Source: Neiella marina (GTDB lineage: Bacteria > Pseudomonadota > Gammaproteobacteria > Enterobacterales > Neiellaceae). Taken from it: a stretch of DNA of 64,000 nt. A program made the translations under genes and the position numbers. The stretch covers positions 1-64,000 of the forward strand of contig NZ_NGNS01000022.1 of NCBI RefSeq assembly GCF_002165625.1. The letters run 5' to 3'. The notes under the pieces are model-generated. The model had not been told where the DNA came from. It worked only from the letters and a program-made list of their open reading frames with translations, and did not search any database. Positions 56,392-64,000 of the stretch are shown here, piece by piece (positions within the stretch are counted from its first letter, which is position 1; each line of letters starts with the position of its first letter).

Positions 56392-57177
56392 ATGACAATT
56401 AAACTTTCTGCCGCCGTTTTGGCGACATCCTTCATTAGTTCGACAGCACTTGCTGGTATTGACGTTGTCCCTGAGCCCGCAACGGCCAACAATGAGCAGT
56501 CTTCATTTAAAATTGGCGTCGGTGCCGCCCATTCGTCCAAGGCTTATCTGGGCTATGATGAGCGTCAGTCAGTCATTCCGCTGATTGAATACAACAACCC
56601 TCATATCTATGTCGAAGGGTTCGAATTGGGATACAAAATTATCGAAGATCAACAAAATCGTTGGAGCGTGTTTATTGGTGCCAGCAGCGATGAGTTTGAC
56701 GCCTCGAAGAGCCGAAAACTGCGAGCGTTTGATGATCGCGACATGAGCGCCATGCTAGGAACTCGCTATCGTCACGCCAACAGCTGGGGCGTCATTGATG
56801 CCAAAGTTGCGTTCGATGTGTCTGACAAAAGCGATGGCTCTATGGCGAGTGTGAGTTATGGCTACCCTGTTCAAGCCACCGACAACTGGATGATTATGCC
56901 TCGCGGTTTCGTCAAAATGATGGATAGCGATTATGCCAATTATTACTATGGTGTGAGCGAGGAGGAAGCCAGAACCATCGGCGCCACCGCTTATCAACCA
57001 GGCAGCGCTATCAAGTATGGTGTCGAGCTGATCAGCACCTATCAACTCAACCAAGATTGGCAAATTAATGCTGGAGCAAGGCTACAAATGCTCGATTCCG
57101 ATCTGCGTGACAGCCCGATGGTCAGTGACGACAATGAAGCGACTATTTTTACCGGTGTCACTTATCGTTTTTGGTAA
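56392..57177 (+). CDS. MipA/OmpV-family outer membrane protein
   Basis: The 261-residue protein has a signal peptide ending near ALA (about residue 20). It is a beta-barrel with GVGAAHSSKAYLGYDERQSVIPLIEYNNPHIYVEGFELGYKI, the family's N-terminal hallmark, and the C-terminal aromatic YRFW typical of outer-membrane barrels. MipA in E. coli links murein synthase and hydrolase, while others in the family are stress-related porin-like proteins. Two copies of the TetR-type operator upstream place it in the efflux regulon. I start at the ATG at 56392 with AGGAAAC upstream. Confidence 0.9.
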   Translation: MTIKLSAAVLATSFISSTALAGIDVVPEPATANNEQSSFKIGVGAAHSSKAYLGYDERQSVIPLIEYNNPHIYVEGFELGYKIIEDQQNRWSVFIGASSDEFDASKSRKLRAFDDRDMSAMLGTRYRHANSWGVIDAKVAFDVSDKSDGSMASVSYGYPVQATDNWMIMPRGFVKMMDSDYANYYYGVSEEEARTIGATAYQPGSAIKYGVELISTYQLNQDWQINAGARLQMLDSDLRDSPMVSDDNEATIFTGVTYRFW

Positions 57178-57188
57178 AGCCCAGAACA

Positions 57189-57218
57189 AATAAAGCTGCC
57201 AATATAGGCAGCTTTATT
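57189..57218. terminator. Bidirectional intrinsic terminator
   Basis: AATAAAGCTGCC and GGCAGCTTTATT pair perfectly between the convergent mipA-type and ygiQ genes. Confidence 0.85.
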
Positions 57219-57235
57219 GTCATTCACCTTGCTCG

Positions 57236-59536
57236 TTAACGAGCGTTCGGTCGGCCCTTGCCTTGTCCTCGGCGTTGCGATTTAGCATGACCGGGATTCG
57301 AGCCGTTGTTGGCCTGATTATTACTCCCTTTACCACGCTTCACCTTAGTTTTGCCGCCTGAGTCATTTGCTTTGTTATCAGTCCGTTGACCATGTTGGCC
57401 TTGCTTGTGGTGCGGCTGATTGCTGCTGTGTTTAGTGGCAAATCGATTAGCACCGTGACGCCCTGACTTGCGGCGTTGTGCCGGTGTTTGTTCGTTGCGA
57501 TCCTCGGCAGGCACTAAGCAGCTCGGTTTGTCGCCAATTAAATGCCTTTTACCCATTGCCACCAAGGCTTCTCGGATCAGCTTCCAGTTGGCCGGATCGT
57601 GATAGCGCAACAAGGCTTTATGCAAACGCCGCTGACGGTCACCTTTGGGCACTGCCACCTCTTCGCGCTTCTTGTACTTGACCCGCTTGAGCGGATTGGT
57701 CTCTGAGTAGTACATCGACGTGGCGTTACACATTGGCGACGGGTAGAAGTTCTGAACTTGGTCGCATTGGAAGTCATTCCTCTTCAACCACAACGCCAGA
57801 TTCAGCATGTCCTCATCGGTGGTGCCGGGGTGAGCAGAAATAAAGTACGGGATCAGGTATTGCTTCTTACCTGCTTCGGCACTGTACTTCTCAAACATGG
57901 CCTTGAACTTGTCATAGGTACCCATACCCGGCTTCATCATCAGATCAAGCGGCGACTTTTCGGTATGTTCAGGCGCAATTTTTAGATAGCCACCGACATG
58001 ATGAGTGACTAACTCCTTGACGTATTCAGGCGACTCAATGGCCAAGTCATAGCGTACGCCTGAGGCCACCATGACCTTTTTAACGCCATCTACTTTGCGC
58101 GCTTCGCGGTACAAGTCGATGGTGTGCTTGTGGTCGGTGTTGAGTTTCTTACAGATATCCGGGAACACACACGACGGTCGTCGACAGTTGATTTCCGCTT
58201 TTTCGTCCATGCATCCGAGCCGATACATGTTGGCAGTCGGGCCGCCCAAATCTGAAATTACGCCGGTAAAGCCTGGGACTTTGTCGCGAATGTCTTCGAT
58301 TTCGCTCAAAATGGATTCTTTCGAGCGATTTTGAATAATTCGTCCTTCGTGTTCTGTAATCGAGCAGAACGAACAGCCACCAAAACAGCCACGCATGATG
58401 TTAATGGAGGTTTTAATCATGTCGTAAGCTGGAATCTTGGCTTTGCCGTATTTGGGATGTGGCACCCGCGCAAAAGGCAAGCCAAAGACATGGTCCATTT
58501 CTTCGGTCGTCAACGGGATTGGCGCTTGGTTGACCCACAGTTCACGGTCGCCATGACGCTGAATCAATGCTCGACCAGAGTATGGATTAGTCTCTAGGTG
58601 CAATACCCGGCTGGCGTGAGCGTATAAGATTCGGTCGTTATGCAGTTTTTCAAACGGCGGTAGTCGCACCGCTGTCGTTTCGGCATCGTGGCGCGATGGC
58701 CGCACCACAATCGGCTGCGGCTCAACTTGCTGCGGTTCACTCTGAGCCGAAGCTTTGCTGTCGCAGTCGGTTTGATATTCATAAGGGTTCGGCGCCACAA
58801 ACGCTTTACCCGGTTTCTCGATCCGGCTCGAGTCGATCAATTTGTAGTTTGTTGGCGCTTCAGGCAGGACCACGGCAGTGCCGCGAATATTGGTCATGGC
58901 TTTGACGTCTTCACCCGCTGCGATGCGGTGAGCCACCTCGACCAAGGCGCGCTCAGCGTTACCAAACAACAAAATGTCGCCCTTGGCATCAAGCAGCACT
59001 GAGCGACGGACCTTATCGGACCAATAGTCATAATGGGCAACGCGACGCAAGCTCGCCTCAATACCACCGAGGACAATCGGCGTTTCTTTGTAGGCTTCGC
59101 GACAACGTTGGGAGTAGACCAAGACCGCTCTGTCAGGGCGCTTACCGCCTTCATTGTTCGGCGTGTAGGCGTCGTCATGGCGCAATTTGCGGTCGGCAGT
59201 ATAGCGGTTGATCATCGAATCCATGTTGCCGGCGGTGATCCCAAAGAACAGATTAGGTTGGCCGAGCGCCATAAATGCATCTTTGCTATGCCAGTCGGGC
59301 TGATCGATGATACCGACTCGGAAGCCCTGCGCTTCAAGCAGGCGACCGACCACCGCCATGCCAAAACTGGGGTGGTCAACGTAAGCATCGCCAGTCACGA
59401 TAATGATGTCACAACTATCCCAGCCCAACTCATCCATCTCAGCTCGGCTGGTCGGCAAAAATGGCGCCGTGCCATAGCACTCAGCCCAGTACTTGGGGTG
59501 CTCAAAGATAGGTGGAACTGTGATTTTATGCTGCAT
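57236..59536 (-). CDS. ygiQ: Radical-SAM protein YgiQ
   Basis: The 766-residue protein is of the YgiQ family. The N-terminal cobalamin-binding-like part has [17 protein letters not shown], and the radical-SAM motif C-x3-C-x2-C lies in [17 protein letters not shown] (about residue 385). The C-terminal region is Lys/Arg/Gln-rich (from about residue 700) and probably disordered. The reaction is unknown in the family; it sits alone between convergent neighbours. Confidence 0.95.
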   Translation of the reverse strand: MQHKITVPPIFEHPKYWAECYGTAPFLPTSRAEMDELGWDSCDIIIVTGDAYVDHPSFGMAVVGRLLEAQGFRVGIIDQPDWHSKDAFMALGQPNLFFGITAGNMDSMINRYTADRKLRHDDAYTPNNEGGKRPDRAVLVYSQRCREAYKETPIVLGGIEASLRRVAHYDYWSDKVRRSVLLDAKGDILLFGNAERALVEVAHRIAAGEDVKAMTNIRGTAVVLPEAPTNYKLIDSSRIEKPGKAFVAPNPYEYQTDCDSKASAQSEPQQVEPQPIVVRPSRHDAETTAVRLPPFEKLHNDRILYAHASRVLHLETNPYSGRALIQRHGDRELWVNQAPIPLTTEEMDHVFGLPFARVPHPKYGKAKIPAYDMIKTSINIMRGCFGGCSFCSITEHEGRIIQNRSKESILSEIEDIRDKVPGFTGVISDLGGPTANMYRLGCMDEKAEINCRRPSCVFPDICKKLNTDHKHTIDLYREARKVDGVKKVMVASGVRYDLAIESPEYVKELVTHHVGGYLKIAPEHTEKSPLDLMMKPGMGTYDKFKAMFEKYSAEAGKKQYLIPYFISAHPGTTDEDMLNLALWLKRNDFQCDQVQNFYPSPMCNATSMYYSETNPLKRVKYKKREEVAVPKGDRQRRLHKALLRYHDPANWKLIREALVAMGKRHLIGDKPSCLVPAEDRNEQTPAQRRKSGRHGANRFATKHSSNQPHHKQGQHGQRTDNKANDSGGKTKVKRGKGSNNQANNGSNPGHAKSQRRGQGKGRPNAR

Positions 59537-59644
59537 GTATCAATCGCCTCGTTGCAAGAGCGCGAATTATACACGCATCATTCAACAAGGTTAATCCCTA
59601 CTGAAATACTCAGGTTTATTAACTTGATAGCATCAGCTCAATGC

Positions 59645-59893
59645 TTAACGCCAGTTGATTTCAAGCTCCAACGGCCCGGTCATACTGGCCATACCGCACA
59701 TTTCATCATAGGGCGTTGACTGCTTGAGCATCACTTTGCCAAAGCTTTGGTCGGCAAACTGCTCTTTAATCTGACTAATCGAGTGGAAGGTTTTGGTTTG
59801 ATTGCGTTGGTCTTTGAACACGCTGCGATTGTCAGCGCTGCCGGTGGCGACTAAATAACGGCCGCCCTCTATTGATTCAATAAACAGATCCAT
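59645..59893 (-). CDS. DUF6482-like small protein
   Basis: An 82-residue cytoplasmic protein, MDLFIESIEGGRYLVATGSADNR, with QIKEQFADQSFGKVMLKQSTPYDEMCG and a LELEINW end. This resembles the DUF6482 family as I recall it. The function is not known. It lies upstream of ygiQ. Confidence 0.72.
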   Translation of the reverse strand: MDLFIESIEGGRYLVATGSADNRSVFKDQRNQTKTFHSISQIKEQFADQSFGKVMLKQSTPYDEMCGMASMTGPLELEINWR

Positions 59894-60031
59894 GTGCCTC
59901 TCCTGTCGGTTGGCGATGAGTTCTGGGTGTTAGATGTCAACTGAACTACGCAAACCTTCGAACGCAGTGGATGGCAAATCGATCAGTCACCAACTATGGT
60001 TGAGTTCTAAAATCGAACCTAGGAAGCAATA

Positions 60032-60184
60032 ATGAAAGGAACGTTTCAAATTACTGGCTGGGATGAGTCTCCCTACGAAGAACATGCTGATGGCAGCAAG
60101 AAAACCCATGCAAAAATCACTCAGCAATACACCGGCGATTTACAGGGCACCGCCAGCGTGCAGTACTTGATGAGCTATCAATGA
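60032..60184 (+). pseudogene. Truncated DUF3224 protein
   Basis: A 50-residue frame from an ATG at 60032 with an AGGA ribosome site. MKGTFQITGWDESPYEEHADG and TQQYTGDLQGTASVQYLMSYQ match the N-terminal part of DUF3224 proteins, which are normally about 130 residues. The frame stops at TGA 60182-60184, overlapping the end of the opposing GGDEF gene by seven bases. The missing C-terminal half suggests loss by rearrangement at the GGDEF gene. The fragment may be expressed but is probably non-functional. Confidence 0.65.
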
Positions 60185-62121
60185 TCTGAATCTCGAGTTC
60201 GCTCGGCTTGCAGGGCTTTTCTTCGCTTGTAAGCCGCCTTATTGCGATAGAGCATATGGTCGGCCAACTCTAAAGCTCGCTCCAAATCTTGTTCGGTACC
60301 ACCATTAAAGACTTGATAGCCCATACACGATGACACATCCCAAGGCAGTGATGATCGCTGATTGCATTTTGCCATCGATTGTTCAAAGCGTTGCACCAAA
60401 CTGCCAATATCTTGCGGGCCACAACGTTTGGCACAGACGACAAATTCATCGCCACCAATACGGCCGATGATATCCTCATTGCGAAAAGTCATACGCAGCG
60501 CTTCAGCCACCAACTGAATGGCACAATCCCCCTGATGATGACCCAGTTTATCATTGACCATTTTGAGGTCATTCATATCGGCATAGAACAAGGTGCAGCG
60601 ATTAAGTACCCGATCAGTCACTGCGTATTGACGGACCAAATCAAAGAAGCCGCGGCGGTTATACAAGCCAGTTAACTCATCGGTCACCGAGCGCTTAGAA
60701 AGCAGCTCATTAACTTTCTCAAGTTCGGAATTGAGTTGCTGCAGGCGTTCATTAGCTAACTCAACTTCGCGCACGGCTGTGGCTTTTTCTTCAAAAAGTA
60801 GTGCCGCGTTGAGCGTTCGCGCCACTTGCCGACGAATATCTTCCATGTCTTCTAACCAGCCTTCACTGACATCAAAGATAATAAAACCAAAGTGTTGGTT
60901 ATCGAACATCAACGGTTTTACCAATAGTGGTAGTGATCTGTTGACGTCCCAAAAGCTGGCAGGCAACAGCTCATGAGTGTTAAACACAATGGCGCTTTGC
61001 AATGGGCAATGTTGATGTTGGTGATAAGCAAAAACCAATCGCGACTGTTTCGGCACACGATTGCTATCAGTATCAGAGTGGAGAAAGCGGCCACCTTCAT
61101 ACAAAGCGACATAACAACTGACCACATCAAAATACGGTAACCCAGCCGCCAGTTGGGCAAACAACTCATTGACGTTGTAGCTTTGGGTCATTTCGTGCAT
61201 TTTGTAATTGGAACCAGCAAAGCGGTGCAGTTGCACCTGACGCTCGCTCTGTTGCGGGGTACAACCACAGCTGCGGCGAAATACCGGCACGGTATTAAAG
61301 CAATAATCAGCCACTGGTTGTTGGTGTTTGATCCGGCCAATCAAATCTTCAATGGCTTTTGCCGCCATCTGCTCGAATGGTTGCTTCACGGTGCTTAGCG
61401 AGGGCGCAATCATGCTGGCATAGTGCGAATCGTCAAAGCCGGTAATCACCAATTGATTGACCAAATCCGGATGAACTCGATTGAGGTAGTCAATCGCAGC
61501 AATAGCCATTTCATCATTAGCAAATGCCACCGCATCGATTAACTGCCCTTGTGCTCGTATAGCAACGACTTCTGCCATCGCCTCAATACCCGATTGTGCG
61601 GTAAAGTCTCCAGGCATGGTGATAGCATTTTTCTCGATGCCATTGGCCGACATGACACGCCAAAACACGTTTAGGCGCTCTGCTGCTTCTTGGTTGAGCT
61701 CAGGCCCACCGACAAACACAAAATGCTGACATTGATGCTCATCAATCACATGTTGCAGCAGTTTGGTAAGCCCTTGCTCATCATTTAGCATGATGTTTGA
61801 TGCATCAGCTAGCGGGCCGCCAATACTGGCAACCGGCAACTTGAAACGTTGGTTAAACCATTGGTTCATTGCCTCTGTCGACAAGAAACCAAACACCGAG
61901 CAGGAAGAAATGACCAACCCGTCGAGCAAGCACTCGTCAATAAAGTCAAAGATGAGGTTGTATTGATTATCGCGAAACAGCGGGCTATTGAGACAACGTC
62001 CCTCGTAGGCAACAAGGTCTACACCGGCAATTTGAGCTTGTTCAGCTATTGCTCGAAACAACAGTCGTTGGTGGCTACCAACCACTTCATTTGTCATGTA
62101 GCCAATGCGTAGTCGCGACAT
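60178..62121 (-). CDS. Diguanylate cyclase with LacI-type ligand-binding sensor
   Basis: A 647-residue protein without signal peptide or membrane helix. Residues 1-290 are a periplasmic-binding-protein-like domain of the LacI type (MSRLRIGYMTNEVVGSHQRLLFRAI and AFANDEMAIAAIDYLNRV), with no helix-turn-helix. A middle region (about 300-430) resembles a GAF-like fold, and a coiled coil (about 435-485) links to a GGDEF domain with intact GGDEF at 556-560 and an RxxD inhibitory site (RNED, 547-550). It should make c-di-GMP in response to a cytoplasmic ligand such as a sugar. AGGAGA precedes the ATG. Confidence 0.92.
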   Translation of the reverse strand: MSRLRIGYMTNEVVGSHQRLLFRAIAEQAQIAGVDLVAYEGRCLNSPLFRDNQYNLIFDFIDECLLDGLVISSCSVFGFLSTEAMNQWFNQRFKLPVASIGGPLADASNIMLNDEQGLTKLLQHVIDEHQCQHFVFVGGPELNQEAAERLNVFWRVMSANGIEKNAITMPGDFTAQSGIEAMAEVVAIRAQGQLIDAVAFANDEMAIAAIDYLNRVHPDLVNQLVITGFDDSHYASMIAPSLSTVKQPFEQMAAKAIEDLIGRIKHQQPVADYCFNTVPVFRRSCGCTPQQSERQVQLHRFAGSNYKMHEMTQSYNVNELFAQLAAGLPYFDVVSCYVALYEGGRFLHSDTDSNRVPKQSRLVFAYHQHQHCPLQSAIVFNTHELLPASFWDVNRSLPLLVKPLMFDNQHFGFIIFDVSEGWLEDMEDIRRQVARTLNAALLFEEKATAVREVELANERLQQLNSELEKVNELLSKRSVTDELTGLYNRRGFFDLVRQYAVTDRVLNRCTLFYADMNDLKMVNDKLGHHQGDCAIQLVAEALRMTFRNEDIIGRIGGDEFVVCAKRCGPQDIGSLVQRFEQSMAKCNQRSSLPWDVSSCMGYQVFNGGTEQDLERALELADHMLYRNKAAYKRRKALQAERTRDSDH

Positions 62122-62279
62122 TTGCCTACGTCTCCTTCTCGGTCATAACACCTAGCCAAGACTGACTCAGGATAATGCCGAGGTTACAACCATTGTGGAT
62201 CTCAGTAGATGCAGTAGCAAGGCAAGGCGGGTTTTATGGTGTCAGTCCATGATCCAGTACACATACGGCGTTCAATTCG

Positions 62280-62831
62280 TTATAAAACTGCCCGATGTGC
62301 GCCATAAATCAGCCGTTGTTTCAGCCCTCCAGCAGTATCTGCTGGCAGCAGCAGATAACTCACTGGCATTGCCGTCCAATCGTTGATGCGCCACGAAATG
62401 ACACAAGAGGTGACACTTGATGCCACCAAATACTGCAACGACAGCTTTTTGTTGAACGCAGCCTGCGGCGCAATCATATTTTGACCGGTCGCCAACAAGG
62501 CAACCGACACGCCGCCCTGGTCGAATAGCTCAATCGAATCGATAACAATCGACTGGTATGGATCCGCATTGAAAAACGTCAGTTCAAGATGCAGGTTTTC
62601 ATCCGTTGACGGCTTCACTTGACCAGCCATCACAATCACGGTGCGATGGAGGCCTGCCGAGGCGATACCAACACGAGAAGATGGCTCAGGGGCTTTGCGT
62701 TGCTGGAAGCGGATTTGATCGTCGATCGATTCCACTTTTTCCAACAGGTTCGACAGAAACCCACCACCAATAATGACCAGTAACAGCAAGGTCGAGAACA
62801 TCAGCTGCAGCAATAGTTTTTGTTTTTTCAC
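62280..62831 (-). CDS. Membrane-anchored periplasmic protein downstream of nifQ, unknown function
   Basis: A 183-residue protein: a basic N-terminus, one membrane helix (about residues 5-28), a short coil and a periplasmic beta-rich domain with TFFNADPYQSIVIDSIELFDQGGVSV and SCVISWRINDW. I recognise no family. I start at a GTG at 62831 with GAGG eight bases upstream; an ATG at 62870 lies too far from a ribosome site. It follows nifQ by about 78 bases in the same direction and may be read through from the nif transcript. Confidence 0.6.
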   Translation of the reverse strand: MKKQKLLLQLMFSTLLLLVIIGGGFLSNLLEKVESIDDQIRFQQRKAPEPSSRVGIASAGLHRTVIVMAGQVKPSTDENLHLELTFFNADPYQSIVIDSIELFDQGGVSVALLATGQNMIAPQAAFNKKLSLQYLVASSVTSCVISWRINDWTAMPVSYLLLPADTAGGLKQRLIYGAHRAVL

Positions 62832-62908
62832 CGCTACCTCAGCTAGCACCCCGTCACCGGCCCAATGCATTTAGCTTAGCCGTGGGACCGGATGCTGGCA
62901 AAGCCACA

Positions 62909-63535
62909 CTACTCTGGGCTGAAGCATTCCTGATAAGAGCTACAGTCAACGCAGTTTGGTGATTTGCAGACATAATCACCCGAGCGTTCACATAGGCAAC
63001 GATAAAAAAATCGTTTCCAGCGCATGTTTTGATGATTCAGCGCCACCAATTGAGGAAAGAAAAAACTCAACAGTTGGCGCAATTGCTGGCGCGACACTAA
63101 GCCCAAGGATTTCCACAGGTGCGCTGGCGACAAGCTCGCGGTTGCGACAATTATCGCGACAGAGTCACTATAATCAACGTCAGGCGCAGTGTAGTCAGCT
63201 AATAAACAGACTAATTCTTCACGCTCGGACAACTGCATCGCCAACAATTCAGCCAGCACTTTGGCGCGCATTTTGATGTGATTATCACCGCCCTGCTGCC
63301 AATGCTTTTCGGCCCTCAGCAATGATTCATCAGCTAGCCCAAGCAACAGTTCATGATACGCCTCATGGCTTAATCCCAGCCCATAAGGCAAGTTAGCTCG
63401 GCCTTCAAGCTGGGCCAGAATGACCCCTATCAATAGCTGATTGGCGTCCAGTTGGCTAAGTTCCGAGACTGCCGACGTGCCATTGTTGGCCAATGAACCG
63501 GCATTATCGGTACGGGCAGACACGCTAACAAACAT
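62909..63535 (-). CDS. nifQ: Nitrogen fixation molybdenum-insertion protein NifQ
   Basis: NifQ is an iron-sulphur protein that supplies molybdenum to the FeMo-co assembly line. The 208-residue protein carries the family signature at its C-terminus: MRWKRFFYRCLCERSGDYVCKSPNCVDCSSYQECF, with the C-x4-C-x2-C-x5-C spacing that binds a Mo-Fe-S cluster. I start at the ATG at 63535 with GGGAGAAGG upstream. It overlaps the preceding ferredoxin gene by 11 bases. Confidence 0.95.
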   Translation of the reverse strand: MFVSVSARTDNAGSLANNGTSAVSELSQLDANQLLIGVILAQLEGRANLPYGLGLSHEAYHELLLGLADESLLRAEKHWQQGGDNHIKMRAKVLAELLAMQLSEREELVCLLADYTAPDVDYSDSVAIIVATASLSPAHLWKSLGLVSRQQLRQLLSFFFPQLVALNHQNMRWKRFFYRCLCERSGDYVCKSPNCVDCSSYQECFSPE

Positions 63536-63857
63536 GGCCTTCTCCCGAGGCCGGCCGGGCATCACCTTGGGCCTTGCTGACTCGTTGTTCCAATAAGGAA
63601 ATGGCAATGACATTGCGCTCAGTGGGCAAACCAGTCAGTGAACCGGGCGGATTCAGTGCACGATGGTTGGCATCGACAATCGCAGTCTCGATGGGGCAAA
63701 TGCTGGCGCATTGCGGATCAGCATGATGACCGACACACTCGTTACAGCGGTGGGCGGCAATGGCATAACCATTAGAGCCGCTAACAATCGCCTTTTGTGG
63801 GCAAACCAGCTTACAAGCATTGCAGCCAATGCAGGCATTAGTGATCGAAAAAGCCAT
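63525..63857 (-). CDS. nifB-associated 2[4Fe-4S] ferredoxin
   Basis: A 110-residue ferredoxin with CIGCNACKLVCPQKAI and CNECVGHHADPQCASICP, the type found after nifB, and a C-terminal tail of about 45 residues. It probably supplies electrons for NifB radical-SAM chemistry. It overlaps the upstream gene's stop by one base (TAATG) and the nifQ start by 11 bases, so the three are coupled. Confidence 0.92.
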   Translation of the reverse strand: MAFSITNACIGCNACKLVCPQKAIVSGSNGYAIAAHRCNECVGHHADPQCASICPIETAIVDANHRALNPPGSLTGLPTERNVIAISLLEQRVSKAQGDARPASGEGHVC

Positions 63858-64000
63858 TACATTGCCTCCTTGATATCCGATGTTGATTGCGGGCTCAACG
63901 AGCCGCTGTCAATCAATTGTGCTTGCAATTGCTCCAAACCATCTTCAATACCAAATAGCGCGTATTCTGTTGATGGCGTCACGCCATGCTGTTCGAGCGC
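63857..64000 (-). CDS. nifB: 3' end of probable nifB (cut by the window edge)
   Basis: The last 47 codons of a gene on the minus strand, ending TAA at 63857-63859. The fragment reads ALEQHGVTPSTEYALFGIEDGL then EQLQAQLIDSG. That resembles the end of NifB and it sits exactly where nifB is expected, just before its ferredoxin and nifQ. The rest lies outside the window, so this rests mainly on context. Confidence 0.65.
   Translation of the reverse strand, partial: ALEQHGVTPSTEYALFGIEDGLEQLQAQLIDSGSLSPQSTSDIKEAM

Overview
The window reads as chromosome of a free-living, probably marine gammaproteobacterium of Alteromonadales-like type that fixes nitrogen. The evidence is the ybgC-tolQRAB-pal-cpoB and aspS-nudB-yebC-ruvC/ruvAB gene orders, cmoA-cmoB, a Moco riboswitch before moaA, three tandem tRNA-Lys genes, a molybdenum nitrogenase gene set and secreted beta-glucan hydrolases (GH16, GH3). 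I cannot name the genus from sequence alone.

Layout. 0.2-3.4 kb: nadA, napF, moaA (with riboswitch) and three identical tRNA-Lys genes. 3.5-9.1 kb: a small lipoprotein and the Tol-Pal cell-envelope operon. 9.4-9.6 kb: a candidate small RNA on the plus strand. 9.6-17.3 kb: ruvBA with a LexA box, an inserted hcp gene, ruvC, yebC, nudB, aspS and an FmdB-type zinc ribbon protein. 17.3-18.1 kb: a gene-free island of nested hairpin repeats. 18.1-23.3 kb: cmoA, cmoB, an APH-fold kinase and a chemoreceptor. 23.4-28.1 kb: the nifE-nifN-nifX-fdxB-rseC operon, with a sigma-54 promoter and a NifA site; a MITE lies in its leader. 28.1-41.0 kb: a non-nif block with GH16 laminarinase, an alpha/beta hydrolase homologue, a periplasmic phosphatase/kinase-like protein coupled to a nucleotide carrier, an acetyltransferase, an AEC transporter, a DJ-1/PfpI protein, an HD protein, a racemase remnant, GH3 beta-glucosidase and an SDR. 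41.3-47.4 kb: nifH-nifD-nifK-nifT-nifY plus a DUF6129-like gene, with a sigma-54 promoter and NifA site. 47.8-49.3 kb: an Lrp-type regulator and a secreted esterase. 49.3-57.2 kb: an RND efflux system with its TetR regulator, a small periplasmic protein and a MipA-family outer membrane protein, joined by a shared 18-bp operator. 57.2-62.2 kb: YgiQ, small proteins and a GGDEF protein with a LacI-type sensor. 62.3-64.0 kb: a membrane protein, nifQ, a ferredoxin and the 3' end of what is probably nifB.

How the genes work together. NifHDK are the nitrogenase itself. NifE, N, X, Y, Q and probably B make and deliver FeMo-cofactor, and the ferredoxins and an RseC homologue suggest electron supply. 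The GH16 and GH3 enzymes share a LacI-type palindrome in their promoters, consistent with a laminarin-use regulon lying between the two nif blocks.

The most unusual items are: (1) a translationally coupled pair of a secreted phosphatase fused to a kinase-like domain and an ATP/ADP-carrier homologue; (2) six double-hairpin elements, each enclosed in a different long inverted repeat; (3) a TetR operator set found at three promoters; (4) a MITE inside the nifENX leader; and (5) a candidate Fur-type regulated sRNA.
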